Assembly: GCF_018100785.1 (NCBI RefSeq)
Contig: NZ_JAGJEC010000003.1
Location: forward strand, 62,001-126,000
Length of the DNA stretch: 64,000 nt
From: Maribacter sp. MMG018
GTDB lineage: Bacteria > Bacteroidota > Bacteroidia > Flavobacteriales > Flavobacteriaceae
Direction: 5' to 3'
The notes beneath the pieces were generated by a model. That model made no database searches, was not told the origin of the DNA, and worked only from the letters and a program-made list of their open reading frames with translations. How positions within the stretch are numbered: position 1 is the stretch's first letter; each line of letters opens with the position of its first letter. Below are positions 27,495 through 36,671 of this stretch, piece by piece. The position numbers and the translations under genes are program-made.

Positions 27495-28283
27495 TTATTT
27501 GGAATCAAATTGCATCTCTATTCTTTTAAAGAATTGGAGCGTGTTTTTAACCCAATATATCTTTAACATCCTATTAACCATCTTTACCCCTAGAATAAGT
27601 TTTATTCTCCTTCTTAACTTAGAAAAATAAGGTAACCAAGAACTATTAAAATGGTGAATAGCATAGGTATTCTTTGTAGTATGTATTTTTCCGGTTTCAA
27701 CATCTTTAGGACTAAAGTACTCACATGGAAACAAATAAAACTTGCTCTCATCATTAATTAACCGATCCACCATACATACCTCCTCTTTTGTCATTGGCAC
27801 AACCTGTCTTATCTTCTGTAGTTGCAACTTCATAATAGTAGGCATTATCACTATATCCATACTACCATCCTCTTTAACAAAGGATCTGTTGTCATAATAC
27901 TTTAGACAATGTGCCAACCATTCGGAATTTTTCTCGGCCCCAAATACGGCCGCCTCGATGATATTGGCATACTCCAGTCCGACAAAATAGGGCAAGTGTA
28001 ACAGGTTATCAAATTTCTTAAGAATTTGGACATCCGTATCTAGATAAATTCCACCATATTTATGCACTGCATACAACCTAACTATATCGCATGCGAAGGC
28101 ATATTTTTTCTTTTCGAAAGCTTCTTTTGCAAATGGCCATTCTTCCAAATTAAAACGTTCCGTATCCCAAAGCATGAATTCATAATCAGGCAAAAGCGAT
28201 TTCCAAGATGCTATATTTCTTTTTATGTCTAGTGGAAATTCCTCACCACTAAGCCAACAATAATGAATGATTTTAGGTATCAT
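27495..28283 (-). CDS. GT32-like glycosyltransferase (OCH1/capsular type)
   Basis: The 262-residue protein belongs to the glycosyltransferases containing a DXD sugar-binding motif (GT32, OCH1-like). It starts PKIIHYCWLSGEEFP, has the acceptor-side stretch SWKSLLPDYEFMLWD, and the diagnostic FACDIVRLYAVHKYGGIYL followed by DTD, whose acidic residues hold Mn and the nucleotide-sugar. Relatives transfer hexoses onto lipids, proteins or capsule. It is convergent with the PPTase gene across 78 bases and could in principle glycosylate the NRPS-PKS product or belong to the surface glycan machinery. The sequence does not decide. Confidence 0.8.
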   Translation of the reverse strand: MIPKIIHYCWLSGEEFPLDIKRNIASWKSLLPDYEFMLWDTERFNLEEWPFAKEAFEKKKYAFACDIVRLYAVHKYGGIYLDTDVQILKKFDNLLHLPYFVGLEYANIIEAAVFGAEKNSEWLAHCLKYYDNRSFVKEDGSMDIVIMPTIMKLQLQKIRQVVPMTKEEVCMVDRLINDESKFYLFPCEYFSPKDVETGKIHTTKNTYAIHHFNSSWLPYFSKLRRRIKLILGVKMVNRMLKIYWVKNTLQFFKRIEMQFDSK

Positions 28284-28609
28284 ACATAAATTTTTTTATT
28301 GCACTATCGTTAAACTCGGGGGGGACTATGAAATTACCGTTTATAAAGCCATTTATTTAAAATAAACGTTCAACCAATGCTTTTATAAGATGAACTATAG
28401 ATTCTTTATTCAACACAGTAAAACACACTAACATTTTAAAAATAAACATATTAAAATACTGTATTTCAGCTAATTATATTTCCTACAAAAGAGAAAGAAA
28501 AAACACGTACCATAATCCCTTTCTAACTTGAAATAGGACACTTTGCAACAAAAAAAGGCCGTTCAATATACTTGAACGGCCTTTTGAAGAAATTATAATT
28601 TATATGAAC
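28284..28609. other. 326-base intergenic region with terminator at its right end
   Basis: AT-rich, with no open frame of note. It holds upstream sequence for the GT32-like gene on its left and, at 28553-28585, the terminator of the gene to its right. Nothing else recognisable is seen. Confidence 0.6.
28547..28585 (-). terminator. Rho-independent terminator of the 28610-34558 gene
   Basis: A perfect 14-bp stem (AAAAGGCCGTTCAA at 28553-28566 with TTGAACGGCCTTTT at 28572-28585) around a 5-base loop. On the minus strand it is followed by a run of U residues and lies about 25 bases past the stop codon. Confidence 0.9.
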
Positions 28610-31600
28610 CTATTGAATAATTAAACGTTTTGAATCTGGCTCGTTGTTTTTGTACAATAACGTTACAACATATACTTCTTTCCTATAAAGACCTGTTGGT
28701 ATTCGCAATCTATCTCCTTGTAGAACCTCATCGACCATAAATTGTCTAATCAGCCTACCAGCGCTATCATGAATCATAACACCTACTATTTCATCCATAT
28801 CAAAATTATCTTTCATGATAACCTCTACATATTCGGTAGAAGGATTAGGTGCCAATATAAATTCAAAAGAGGGCTGTTCTAAAGTAACATTTTCTTCTGT
28901 TACTGTTATAGCTACGCTTGCTGTCGATTGTAACCCTGCATCATCCGTAACGGTTAAAATCACATCATAAGTGCCAATTACATCGAAGGTGTGTTCTGGA
29001 TTGGCATCAGAAGACGTTACACCGTCTCCAAAATCCCAATTATATGAAACAATGCCTACATCGTCTGTAGATTGATCACCGGTAAAGGTCACCAACAACG
29101 GTGCCTCACCTTCGGTGACATCTGCACTAACTATGGCTATAGGTGCTTCGTTATCTACAACAGTTATTGTAATAGAGTCACTATCCATTAACCCTGCACT
29201 ATCGGTAACGGTAAGTACTACCTCATAGACACCTGGCTGTGTATACGTATGTGCAGGACTATCTCCTGAATCACTTGTACCATCTCCAAAATCCCATGAA
29301 TAGGTAACTATACCAACATCATCCGTAGATTGGTCTCCATTGAAAATAATTTCTACCGGTGCCACCCCATTCTGAATATTTGCATCCGCTACCGCCACAG
29401 GCGCTTCATTAACATCCACTACCGTAATTGTAGTAGTTGCGGTATCTTCTAAACCTCCTTCATCTGTAACGGTAAGTACCACTTCATAGACACCTGGTGT
29501 TGTAAAAGTATGGGTAGGGCTTTGTTCTGTTGAACTGGCTCCATCGCCAAAATCCCACAAATACGATACAATACCCACATCGTCTGTAGACGAACTACCA
29601 TCAAAATTGACCTCTACCGGAGCTTCTCCTCCCGTATTGTCCGCTATTATACTAGCATAAGGTGCACCATTCACCGTAATGGTCAATGTAGAAGTATCCG
29701 ACAGTCCACCTGCATCGGTAACCGTTAATTCAACCTCATATTCTCCTGGATTGTTAAAGGTGTGTGAAGGGTTGATTTCCGAAGAAGTATTACCATCTCC
29801 AAAATTCCACAAATAACCTATGATACCGTTATCATCCGATGATTGATCTCCTGTAAAATTCACTGATAAAGGTGCATTTCCACTAGTAATATCTGAACTG
29901 GCTACAGATTCCGGTGTACCGTTCACTGTAATCAATATAGCATCACTAGTATCGGTATAACCGTCACCATCGGTAACCGTTAATGTAACCGCATATGGTC
30001 CACCTGTAGTAAAGTCATACTGAGGGTTCACCTCTGTTGAGGAATCTCCATTACCAAAATCCCAGAGGTAACCTACAATATCATTTTTATCATCAGTAGA
30101 GGCACTACCCGTAAATTGCACGGTCAATGGCTCATTTCCACTAATAATATCTGCACTGGCCACAGCTTCCGGTTCAAACCCTGTTGGTAAGAATTGCCAT
30201 TTATATAGATCACTGCCATCATCTGCATCTACAATTACATTGCCATCTGGTTCTACCGTTAAATAATAGCCGCCAGGGAAGACACTAATGATATAATAGC
30301 TACCATCGCCTGCCTCTACCACGTCCCATAACTGGGCGTCATTAAAATTACCGGTATACATCCAAACATTGGCTCCCGCATTTTGGTTTCCTCCTTGTAT
30401 ATCCAATACTAAATTGTCATGGATAGCCTTAATACTATAGAATCCATTTCCATCGGGTACCAGTTCAAAATGTTGATAGCTAGATGCATTATACACGTCT
30501 GTCACAAAGTTGGTATCTCTTGTAAGTCCACCATTCTCTGGCATAATACTTAGGGTGTTGCCAACATTTCGTAATCTATAGATTCCTGGTGGCGGTGCCC
30601 CATTGTCACCTCCATCATTATCATAATTGGTTCCTTTTATGTCGTCTCCCAATCCTATACCGTAATTAGTATCGGTGACAGGTGCTATAACCGAAACTTC
30701 TATGACTACCTCTTGGGCTCCATCCATATCTGCATCATCAACACCTGTAACCGTAACGGTCTGAGGTACATCCCAATTTGTTTGGTCAAAACTCAATTGC
30801 GTTGGTGATAAGGTCACCTCATCTGCACCTGATATAGCAGACACCTCAACTGTTACCGCAGCCGTAGGAGCTTCTGTAAGTACTACCGTAAAAGTATCGG
30901 TATCACCATCTTCGTCTGTATAAACACCATCCTTATTTATAACTAACCCGTAGTTTGACGAAGGATCTACTTCTTCAAACCTCCATTTAAAAATATCATC
31001 GCCATTCTCTACATCAACAATAATATTTCCGTTTGGCTCAATCGCTAAATAATGTCCTCCCATTTCACTAACAATAAAGTAAGTGCCATCTCCTGCATCT
31101 TCTAGACTCCATAATTGAGCCGGAGTTCCGTTAGCCGTATATTGCCATATGTTCGTACCTGGGTCTGAACTTCCCAACTCTACATCCATGGCTCTTCCAC
31201 TGTGCACGGCAATAAGGGAGTACAGCCCATTATCTTCATATACCAATTCAAATTGTTCATGTGCTTGGCCTTGGTACAACCCTTGTTCTATATTTGCCAT
31301 ATTATCGGTATCGGCATTAGCAACTTCTATAGACAAGCCACTGCTCTCATTAATAATTCTGTAAATACCCGGCGCAGGTGGCGCTCCTTCTCCGCCATCG
31401 TTATCTTCATTATAACCACCAAATACCTCTACAAAACCGGCATAGGCACTATCACTACGAGGCCCATCAACGGCAATCTCAATATCATAATATTGAACTC
31501 CGTCCACATCTGCATCATCTACTCCCGTGACCGTAACTGTTTGTGGAACATTCCAATTCGCGGGCGTAAAGGTCAGTTCTGTATCGGAAAGTGTAAATTC

Positions 31601-34558
31601 ATCGGTAGCTCCCGTGCCGGTCAGTACCAAGACCACGTCTTCTGATGGCGCCGATTTTAAAGCAACATCAAATTCATCGGCAGTACCATCTTCAGAGGTT
31701 ATAAGTATGTCATCCAATATATCTATACCTATGGTAAAAGGTGCGCTCGTTGGCATAAATTCCCATCGTATACTATCGTCCAATGGATTTTCTACCACCA
31801 ATACGTTTCCTGTATCGTCTTGTCCCAAATAATAACCCGACAATGTACTTATAATATTAAATGTACCATCTTCTGCATCCACTATTTCCCAAGTCTGTGC
31901 AGGTGAACCGTTTCCTGCATACTGCCATACATTAGTGTTTGGATCCAGTTCTCCGTACTGTACATCAAGATACCTGTTTGTACTATTCAATGCTCTTAGG
32001 TAATAATATCCTTCAGGTGTTTCTTGTAGCTCAAAATGTTGTTCTGGCAACCCTTCGTAGCTTCCACTAACAACGTTTGCCCCCTGTGAAACACTTCCCT
32101 CAAAAATTTGTAGTGTCTCGTTACTACCTCTATTTACAATTCTATAATTTCCGGCAGCAGGTGGTTCGGCCAGCGGTTGCAATTGATTTATCCAATCCAT
32201 TATCAATTGTGCACCTTCCGTATCTACTTGCCCTTTGGCCAATGGTGGCATCATTACACCTGGGGTAGTACTCTGTACTCTATGGTATAACTGTGATTTT
32301 GATGCGTCTCCAGGATATACAATTCGCTCATCCGGGCCTAATCCGACGGACTCGTTCATGCCTGCAGTTAAAAGACCCGTTTGTGCCAAGGTATTGAACA
32401 ATCTAAGATCAAAATCCCCACGATTTCCAGTAGCAGGCTGGTGACAATAGGCACAGTTATTATCTAAATAAGTACGAGCCTTTTCATCTATGGTTCCATT
32501 TACATCGCTCATGGCGACATGTGTCAAGTAATTTGGGGTATCGGTATCTGTAATGTTCTCGTTTAAAATACCCAAAGCACTTAATGTCACCAATTGATTT
32601 GCTTCCGTACCACTAGGGTCATGGGTAGAATAATCAAAATTTCTATTTAAAGAACGGGTTCGAGGCCCTAATGTTCCTCCTAAAGCCGGATTATGACACG
32701 TAACACAATCTGAATTGGAAGGATACAACCACTCTACATTACGTGTACCACCACCTGCAGCTGCAACCTCAATATTATCTGTTTCGCCTAATGACATGTC
32801 CACTAAATCAGCGTCGCTTTGGTCATCTCGCCATTTATAGGTTAGAAAATAGAAGTTGCCATCAGCTCCCTTAATTGAAAATCGGGTCTCTATTTTCTTT
32901 GTAATCGTGGGATCATTATCATCGACCGGGTAATCAAAATGTTTTACAAGAATAGACCCTACAGGAAATTCCCAATCGCCGTTTTCTGAAAACTGAATTT
33001 GTTCCTCAGGTGTATTGTGCGTACCATCATTGGGTATGGCCATCCATCGTGTTTTGTATGCTCCATCGGACCAGAATGGGTCTACCATCGTATAAGGGAT
33101 AAAACCTTCTCTTACTGTAAGGTTGTTCATGTCCGTAAAGACCCCTGTATCCGAAAGTTTCTCTGGGGCAGCCTCCAAACTTATAGGGTCTTCTAAACGA
33201 TACAGCTTAACACCGTTTCCTTGACTTAAAATATAAAGTTCTCCTTGATAATCTTGGCCAAAAGATACAGGCGCATAGGGTGTGAAATTACCCAATACCT
33301 GTTTTTCCCCTGTCGCAGTATTCACTTGCCAAATCGTCTTTTTAGCATAATCGGCACAAATATATTTACCTTGCAAACTAGGCATATCCGATCCATTATA
33401 TACATAACCACCAATAATGGAGCTGGCTTCCGTTCTCTGAAATTCCACCAAGGGTTCCTCATGTGGCATATTGTTGTACAACTGTGCAACACAACTTGTT
33501 TTCGGACCTAAAGTTGCCTCATACAAGGGCCAGCCATAATTTTTACCTTTAGACAGTACATTAATCTCTTCGTGGGTATTCTCCCCTACTTCACCAATAT
33601 AAAAAGTACCTGTAGCCCTATCTTTAGTCATTCTATGCGGGTTACGGTGCCCCAAAGAGTAATACTCTTCAAAGTTATCTCCGGTAAGGCTCGGAAAAGG
33701 ATTGTCGTTAGGAATCCAATAATACTGACCCGAAAACTCATCGGCTTCACCTGCCCCAGGAGAAGAGAGCGTTCTTATCGGCGCATGACTCTTCGCTGGA
33801 TCCATATCCACATCGATCCTCAACACTCCACCATCTAAATTCTCTGCAATATCCTGGGCATTTATATAAGCAGCTTGATCACCGGTAGATAGGTATAAAA
33901 ACCCATCATCGCCAAATTCCATACCACCACCACGGTGTGTGGTATTGTACATTCTTCTCTTTATCATGGTAACCTTTGACCCAGGTACATAATTCAATGT
34001 AGTTGGATCCACCTCAAAACGTTCTAAATAAAGATAATTACCCTGAAAGTTTTCAACTCCACAAGAAAATCCTAAAGGACCATCCAATTCGTTATTTCCT
34101 GAATCACTTGTATAGTATACAAAAAAGTAATTTTTACCTGTCGTTCCAAAATCAGGATGTATGGCCAGTCCCAAGAAACCACCATCCCACACAACACCGA
34201 CTTCCGCAGAAAGGTCCACCAATAAATTTTTATCTGCAGTGTTATCAACGTTGGGGAACCAATACACCTTACCGTCCCTTTGCCCGACTACAATTCTATT
34301 TTGCCCCGGTACAATATTAAAGTTCAAGGGAGTATCGAAATCCAAATTCGGAAATGCCACTTCATAAGGATCGGTAGCCGTTCCTGCAGGTGAAAAAGCA
34401 GTATCCGTAAAAGGATCAAAAGGCTCAGCTTCCGTTAACCCAGGACCAAAAAACATTGGTCCAAAACCCATGATCAAGGCTGCAGAACCAATAATACCTG
34501 AGGTAAGCAATAGATTCTTAAACGATTTTGCCTTAGTTGCGTAATTTTTCTTCATCAT
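28610..34558 (-). CDS. giant secreted PQQ sugar dehydrogenase-diheme cytochrome c-ricin-PKD T9SS fusion
   Basis: The 1982-residue protein begins with a basic tail and a hydrophobic export helix (about 15-35). Then come a GSDH beta-propeller (about 65-465; THRGGGMEFGDDGFLYLSTG) and a diheme cytochrome c module (about 480-805) with CVTCH at 618-622, CAYCH at 702-706 and a Met-rich VMMPPL. Three ricin-type trefoils alternate with two Calx-beta-like domains (about 810-1500), followed by five PKD domains (WDFGDG repeats, about 1510-1890) and a T9SS type A tail (APNPSTEY to the end). It is a paralogue of 9856-14532 (shared GHRNPHRMTKDR and EVGVVWDGGFLGLA) but has PKD repeats in place of the discoidin/Big2 block. 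The role inferred is an outer-surface, carbohydrate-bound quinoprotein dehydrogenase with built-in electron acceptor; the substrate is unknown. Confidence 0.85.
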   Translation of the reverse strand: MMKKNYATKAKSFKNLLLTSGIIGSAALIMGFGPMFFGPGLTEAEPFDPFTDTAFSPAGTATDPYEVAFPNLDFDTPLNFNIVPGQNRIVVGQRDGKVYWFPNVDNTADKNLLVDLSAEVGVVWDGGFLGLAIHPDFGTTGKNYFFVYYTSDSGNNELDGPLGFSCGVENFQGNYLYLERFEVDPTTLNYVPGSKVTMIKRRMYNTTHRGGGMEFGDDGFLYLSTGDQAAYINAQDIAENLDGGVLRIDVDMDPAKSHAPIRTLSSPGAGEADEFSGQYYWIPNDNPFPSLTGDNFEEYYSLGHRNPHRMTKDRATGTFYIGEVGENTHEEINVLSKGKNYGWPLYEATLGPKTSCVAQLYNNMPHEEPLVEFQRTEASSIIGGYVYNGSDMPSLQGKYICADYAKKTIWQVNTATGEKQVLGNFTPYAPVSFGQDYQGELYILSQGNGVKLYRLEDPISLEAAPEKLSDTGVFTDMNNLTVREGFIPYTMVDPFWSDGAYKTRWMAIPNDGTHNTPEEQIQFSENGDWEFPVGSILVKHFDYPVDDNDPTITKKIETRFSIKGADGNFYFLTYKWRDDQSDADLVDMSLGETDNIEVAAAGGGTRNVEWLYPSNSDCVTCHNPALGGTLGPRTRSLNRNFDYSTHDPSGTEANQLVTLSALGILNENITDTDTPNYLTHVAMSDVNGTIDEKARTYLDNNCAYCHQPATGNRGDFDLRLFNTLAQTGLLTAGMNESVGLGPDERIVYPGDASKSQLYHRVQSTTPGVMMPPLAKGQVDTEGAQLIMDWINQLQPLAEPPAAGNYRIVNRGSNETLQIFEGSVSQGANVVSGSYEGLPEQHFELQETPEGYYYLRALNSTNRYLDVQYGELDPNTNVWQYAGNGSPAQTWEIVDAEDGTFNIISTLSGYYLGQDDTGNVLVVENPLDDSIRWEFMPTSAPFTIGIDILDDILITSEDGTADEFDVALKSAPSEDVVLVLTGTGATDEFTLSDTELTFTPANWNVPQTVTVTGVDDADVDGVQYYDIEIAVDGPRSDSAYAGFVEVFGGYNEDNDGGEGAPPAPGIYRIINESSGLSIEVANADTDNMANIEQGLYQGQAHEQFELVYEDNGLYSLIAVHSGRAMDVELGSSDPGTNIWQYTANGTPAQLWSLEDAGDGTYFIVSEMGGHYLAIEPNGNIIVDVENGDDIFKWRFEEVDPSSNYGLVINKDGVYTDEDGDTDTFTVVLTEAPTAAVTVEVSAISGADEVTLSPTQLSFDQTNWDVPQTVTVTGVDDADMDGAQEVVIEVSVIAPVTDTNYGIGLGDDIKGTNYDNDGGDNGAPPPGIYRLRNVGNTLSIMPENGGLTRDTNFVTDVYNASSYQHFELVPDGNGFYSIKAIHDNLVLDIQGGNQNAGANVWMYTGNFNDAQLWDVVEAGDGSYYIISVFPGGYYLTVEPDGNVIVDADDGSDLYKWQFLPTGFEPEAVASADIISGNEPLTVQFTGSASTDDKNDIVGYLWDFGNGDSSTEVNPQYDFTTGGPYAVTLTVTDGDGYTDTSDAILITVNGTPESVASSDITSGNAPLSVNFTGDQSSDDNGIIGYLWNFGDGNTSSEINPSHTFNNPGEYEVELTVTDAGGLSDTSTLTITVNGAPYASIIADNTGGEAPVEVNFDGSSSTDDVGIVSYLWDFGDGASSTEQSPTHTFTTPGVYEVVLTVTDEGGLEDTATTTITVVDVNEAPVAVADANIQNGVAPVEIIFNGDQSTDDVGIVTYSWDFGDGTSDSGDSPAHTYTQPGVYEVVLTVTDSAGLMDSDSITITVVDNEAPIAIVSADVTEGEAPLLVTFTGDQSTDDVGIVSYNWDFGDGVTSSDANPEHTFDVIGTYDVILTVTDDAGLQSTASVAITVTEENVTLEQPSFEFILAPNPSTEYVEVIMKDNFDMDEIVGVMIHDSAGRLIRQFMVDEVLQGDRLRIPTGLYRKEVYVVTLLYKNNEPDSKRLIIQ

Positions 34559-34670
34559 AATATTTTATAACGTGCGGTGTGCAATTTGTACTACAAAAAA
34601 AAAGCTTTATCACTAAGTGACAGATTAATATCGTTCAAAAGCCATATAAACACGTTTATTTTACGGGCTC

Positions 34671-34696
34671 CAAATTTACTTTATCCATGAAGTAAA
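34671..34696 (-). promoter_or_regulatory. candidate -7 element with overlapping inverted repeat
   Basis: CAAATTTA at 34671-34678 reads TAAATTTG on the minus strand, fitting the Bacteroidota TANNTTTG box about 113 bases upstream of the gene starting at 34558. It overlaps an inverted repeat TTTACTT/AAGTAAA (34675-34681 and 34690-34696), which could be an operator. No -33 TTG lies at the right spacing, so this is weak. Confidence 0.25.
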
Positions 34697-34771
34697 GAGA
34701 AACCCTATTAGATTAAAAAAAACTACTTATCAACAATATTATCAAATAGGATGCGTTTTGAAATTGGAAAT

Positions 34772-34861
34772 GGAGGAATGGCAGAGTGGTCTAATGCAAA
34801 TAACAATGTATTTTGTTATTGAGGTTAACGCCTCCGAGGGTTCGAATCCCTTCTTCCTCCG
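34772..34861 (+). tRNA. class II (serine-type) tRNA-like gene with abnormal anticodon arm
   Basis: Acceptor strands GGAGGAA (34772-34778) and TTCCTCC (34854-34860) pair perfectly. The D arm (GCAGAGTGGTCTAATGC), a long variable arm (GAGG/CCTC at 34821-34824 and 34831-34834) and a T arm with TTCGAAT (34841-34847) look like a bacterial tRNA-Ser. The anticodon arm does not: the best fold is a 7-bp stem, ATAACAA/TTGTTAT (34800-34806/34813-34819), with a 6-base loop TGTATT, so no anticodon can be assigned. One extra C (34853) separates the T stem from the acceptor stem. A strong terminator follows immediately, which argues that it is transcribed. It may be a tRNA pseudogene, a non-decoding tRNA-like RNA or an unusual tRNA. 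Confidence 0.5.
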
Positions 34862-34864
34862 CTA

Positions 34865-34894
34865 AAAAAGGCCTGTTTTTATACAGGCCTTTTT
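34865..34894 (+). terminator. Rho-independent terminator after the tRNA-like gene
   Basis: 12-bp stem AAAAAGGCCTGT (34865-34876) with ACAGGCCTTTTT (34883-34894), 6-base loop. The U-rich 3' arm lies 4 bases past the last tRNA-like base. Confidence 0.88.
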
Positions 34895-35032
34895 ACTTTG
34901 TTTTAATTCCCCCAAAAAACCTTCTTACAAGTAGATAATCGATAATTATATCGACTTGGACAAATATTAGGCACTAGCCATTGAACTTCAATTATAATTA
35001 AAGAACTTTATACCAAATTTATTTTAAGAAAA

Positions 35033-36571
35033 ATGTCTGAAAAAATTGCATTTGTAGGCGCCGGAATAGCAACTAGCTATACTTTGATTCCTTTTTTAGA
35101 GAGTTTGTCCACTAAAAAAACGGATAAAAAAATTGAACTTTTCATCATTGATAAGAGTCAAGATTTTTTTAAGGGAATGCCTTATGGCAATCGTTCGGGA
35201 AAATCGGTTCTTTTAATACAGGATCTTAAAAACTTTATTACCGAGCCACATAGAACACACTTTAAGAATTGGCTGAACGCCAATATAGATGCTCTTTCAG
35301 AAGAGTTTATGAAAAATGGTGGCCAGTATGCCACACAGTGGGTAGAAAAAAATAGTCCCTTATACAAAAAAGACCAATGGGACGATTTATACATTCCACG
35401 GTTTTTTTTCGGTAAGTATATAGATGAAGAGGTCCGCAAACGTTTGGATACATTAGTTGCTTCGAACAAAGTAAGCATTACATATGTTCAAAAAGAAACA
35501 GTAGCCATTAAAAAAAATGATGATAAATTTCACATAGCTTTTGATGACGCCACTGCAATCGAGACAGACAAAGTAATATTATCCATAGGTTCCCTTCCTT
35601 ATAAAAAACTGTATAGCGACACTATTAAAAACAATAATACGGCACTATACATCAAAGAACCGTACGGCGTGGGCATGGAAGAAAACATGAACCAAATCGC
35701 CAACTTCATAAAAAATAGAAAAAAACAGGGGCTAAAAACCAAGATTGCCGTTCTTGGAGCCAATGCAAGTGGCTTGGAAATGATTTATAAAATCTGTGAC
35801 AAACTACCAATTAACGAGTATGATACAACTTTTAAAACCCTATCGTCGCATGGCGTAATGCCCGACGGAACTTTTGATGCGGAAAAAGCCAAGCACTTTA
35901 AGGCCAAACACCTACAATCTTTGGCCGAAGCCGATAATTTAAGTGCCAGTGCAATTGCAGAGGCCGCCCATAAAGATATTGACGAAGCAGAAAAAATAGG
36001 ACTGGGTGCAGCAACAACTGTGGGTATAATTTCTAAAGGTTTTGGAGCTTTATTACCAAAATTAAGTAAAGAAGAACTATTGAACTTTGCCTGTTTTCAT
36101 GGCAACCAAATAGGTAGAAGACAGCGTTGTGCAGGTAATCATTACCTATCGGTAGTAGAAGAATTGACCAATCTTAAAAGATTTGAACATTTAAAAGGAC
36201 GCTTTGTTGGATTAACGGAAAACCAAGATGGCCTGTCCATGAAGTATAAAACCGGCGAATCGTCCGATTCCAAAGAAAGTACCGAAAATTTCAATATTGT
36301 GATTAATTGTCTTGGAAGCGTTAACTTAACTGCTGACGACCTATCGCCCTTTCTTAAAAGCCTTGTTAACGAGGGGCTTTGTAGACCCAACCCTTCCAAA
36401 ATAGGGTTTCATGTAGACGAAAATATGCAAGCTTCAAAAAACTTGTTTATTGCCGGCCCTTTATTGGCAGGTAACCAAATAGAAGACAAAATTTTCTGGC
36501 ACTTAGAGCATTGCGCTAGAATAATTTGGTCCAGTTCGGTATTGTCAAAAAAACTGATGACATCTATTTAA
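35033..36571 (+). CDS. FAD/NAD(P)-binding protein of unknown substrate
   Basis: The 512-residue protein carries an N-terminal dinucleotide fold (AFVGAGIATSYTLIPFL, residues 6-22) typical of the FAD-NAD(P)-binding family with an extended insertion (PYGNRSGKSVLL). A second glycine motif, IAVLGANASGLEMIY, lies near residue 240. INCLGS followed by FIAGPLLAGNQ near the C-terminus resembles the flavin-closing segment of monooxygenase or reductase-like flavoproteins. Relatives include lysine or ornithine N-hydroxylase-like proteins, but there is not enough here for a reaction. The gene stands alone in its direction, after the tRNA-like gene and about 100 bases before a secreted dehydrogenase gene. 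No signal peptide is seen, so it should be cytoplasmic. Confidence 0.7.
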   Translation: MSEKIAFVGAGIATSYTLIPFLESLSTKKTDKKIELFIIDKSQDFFKGMPYGNRSGKSVLLIQDLKNFITEPHRTHFKNWLNANIDALSEEFMKNGGQYATQWVEKNSPLYKKDQWDDLYIPRFFFGKYIDEEVRKRLDTLVASNKVSITYVQKETVAIKKNDDKFHIAFDDATAIETDKVILSIGSLPYKKLYSDTIKNNNTALYIKEPYGVGMEENMNQIANFIKNRKKQGLKTKIAVLGANASGLEMIYKICDKLPINEYDTTFKTLSSHGVMPDGTFDAEKAKHFKAKHLQSLAEADNLSASAIAEAAHKDIDEAEKIGLGAATTVGIISKGFGALLPKLSKEELLNFACFHGNQIGRRQRCAGNHYLSVVEELTNLKRFEHLKGRFVGLTENQDGLSMKYKTGESSDSKESTENFNIVINCLGSVNLTADDLSPFLKSLVNEGLCRPNPSKIGFHVDENMQASKNLFIAGPLLAGNQIEDKIFWHLEHCARIIWSSSVLSKKLMTSI

Positions 36572-36642
36572 TTTATTGACATACTTCCTTTTATCGGTTA
36601 ATTTTTAGGTGTTTTAAATCAAATAGGTTCAAGAATGAACTG

Positions 36643-36650
36643 TATATTTG
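36643..36650 (+). promoter_or_regulatory. candidate -7 promoter element
   Basis: TATATTTG matches TANNTTTG and lies 21 bases before the ATG at 36672. No TTG is found 17-23 bases upstream, so this is only a partial match. Its position also argues against the in-frame TTG at 36648 being the start of the gene. Confidence 0.3.
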
Positions 36651-36671
36651 GGACCGATAAAAAACGATTGC

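Noticed and set aside
28900-30170. Regular tandem periodicity resembling a CRISPR or DNA repeat array
   Set aside because: It is coding: the period of roughly 85 codons corresponds to five PKD domains that diverge at the nucleotide level.
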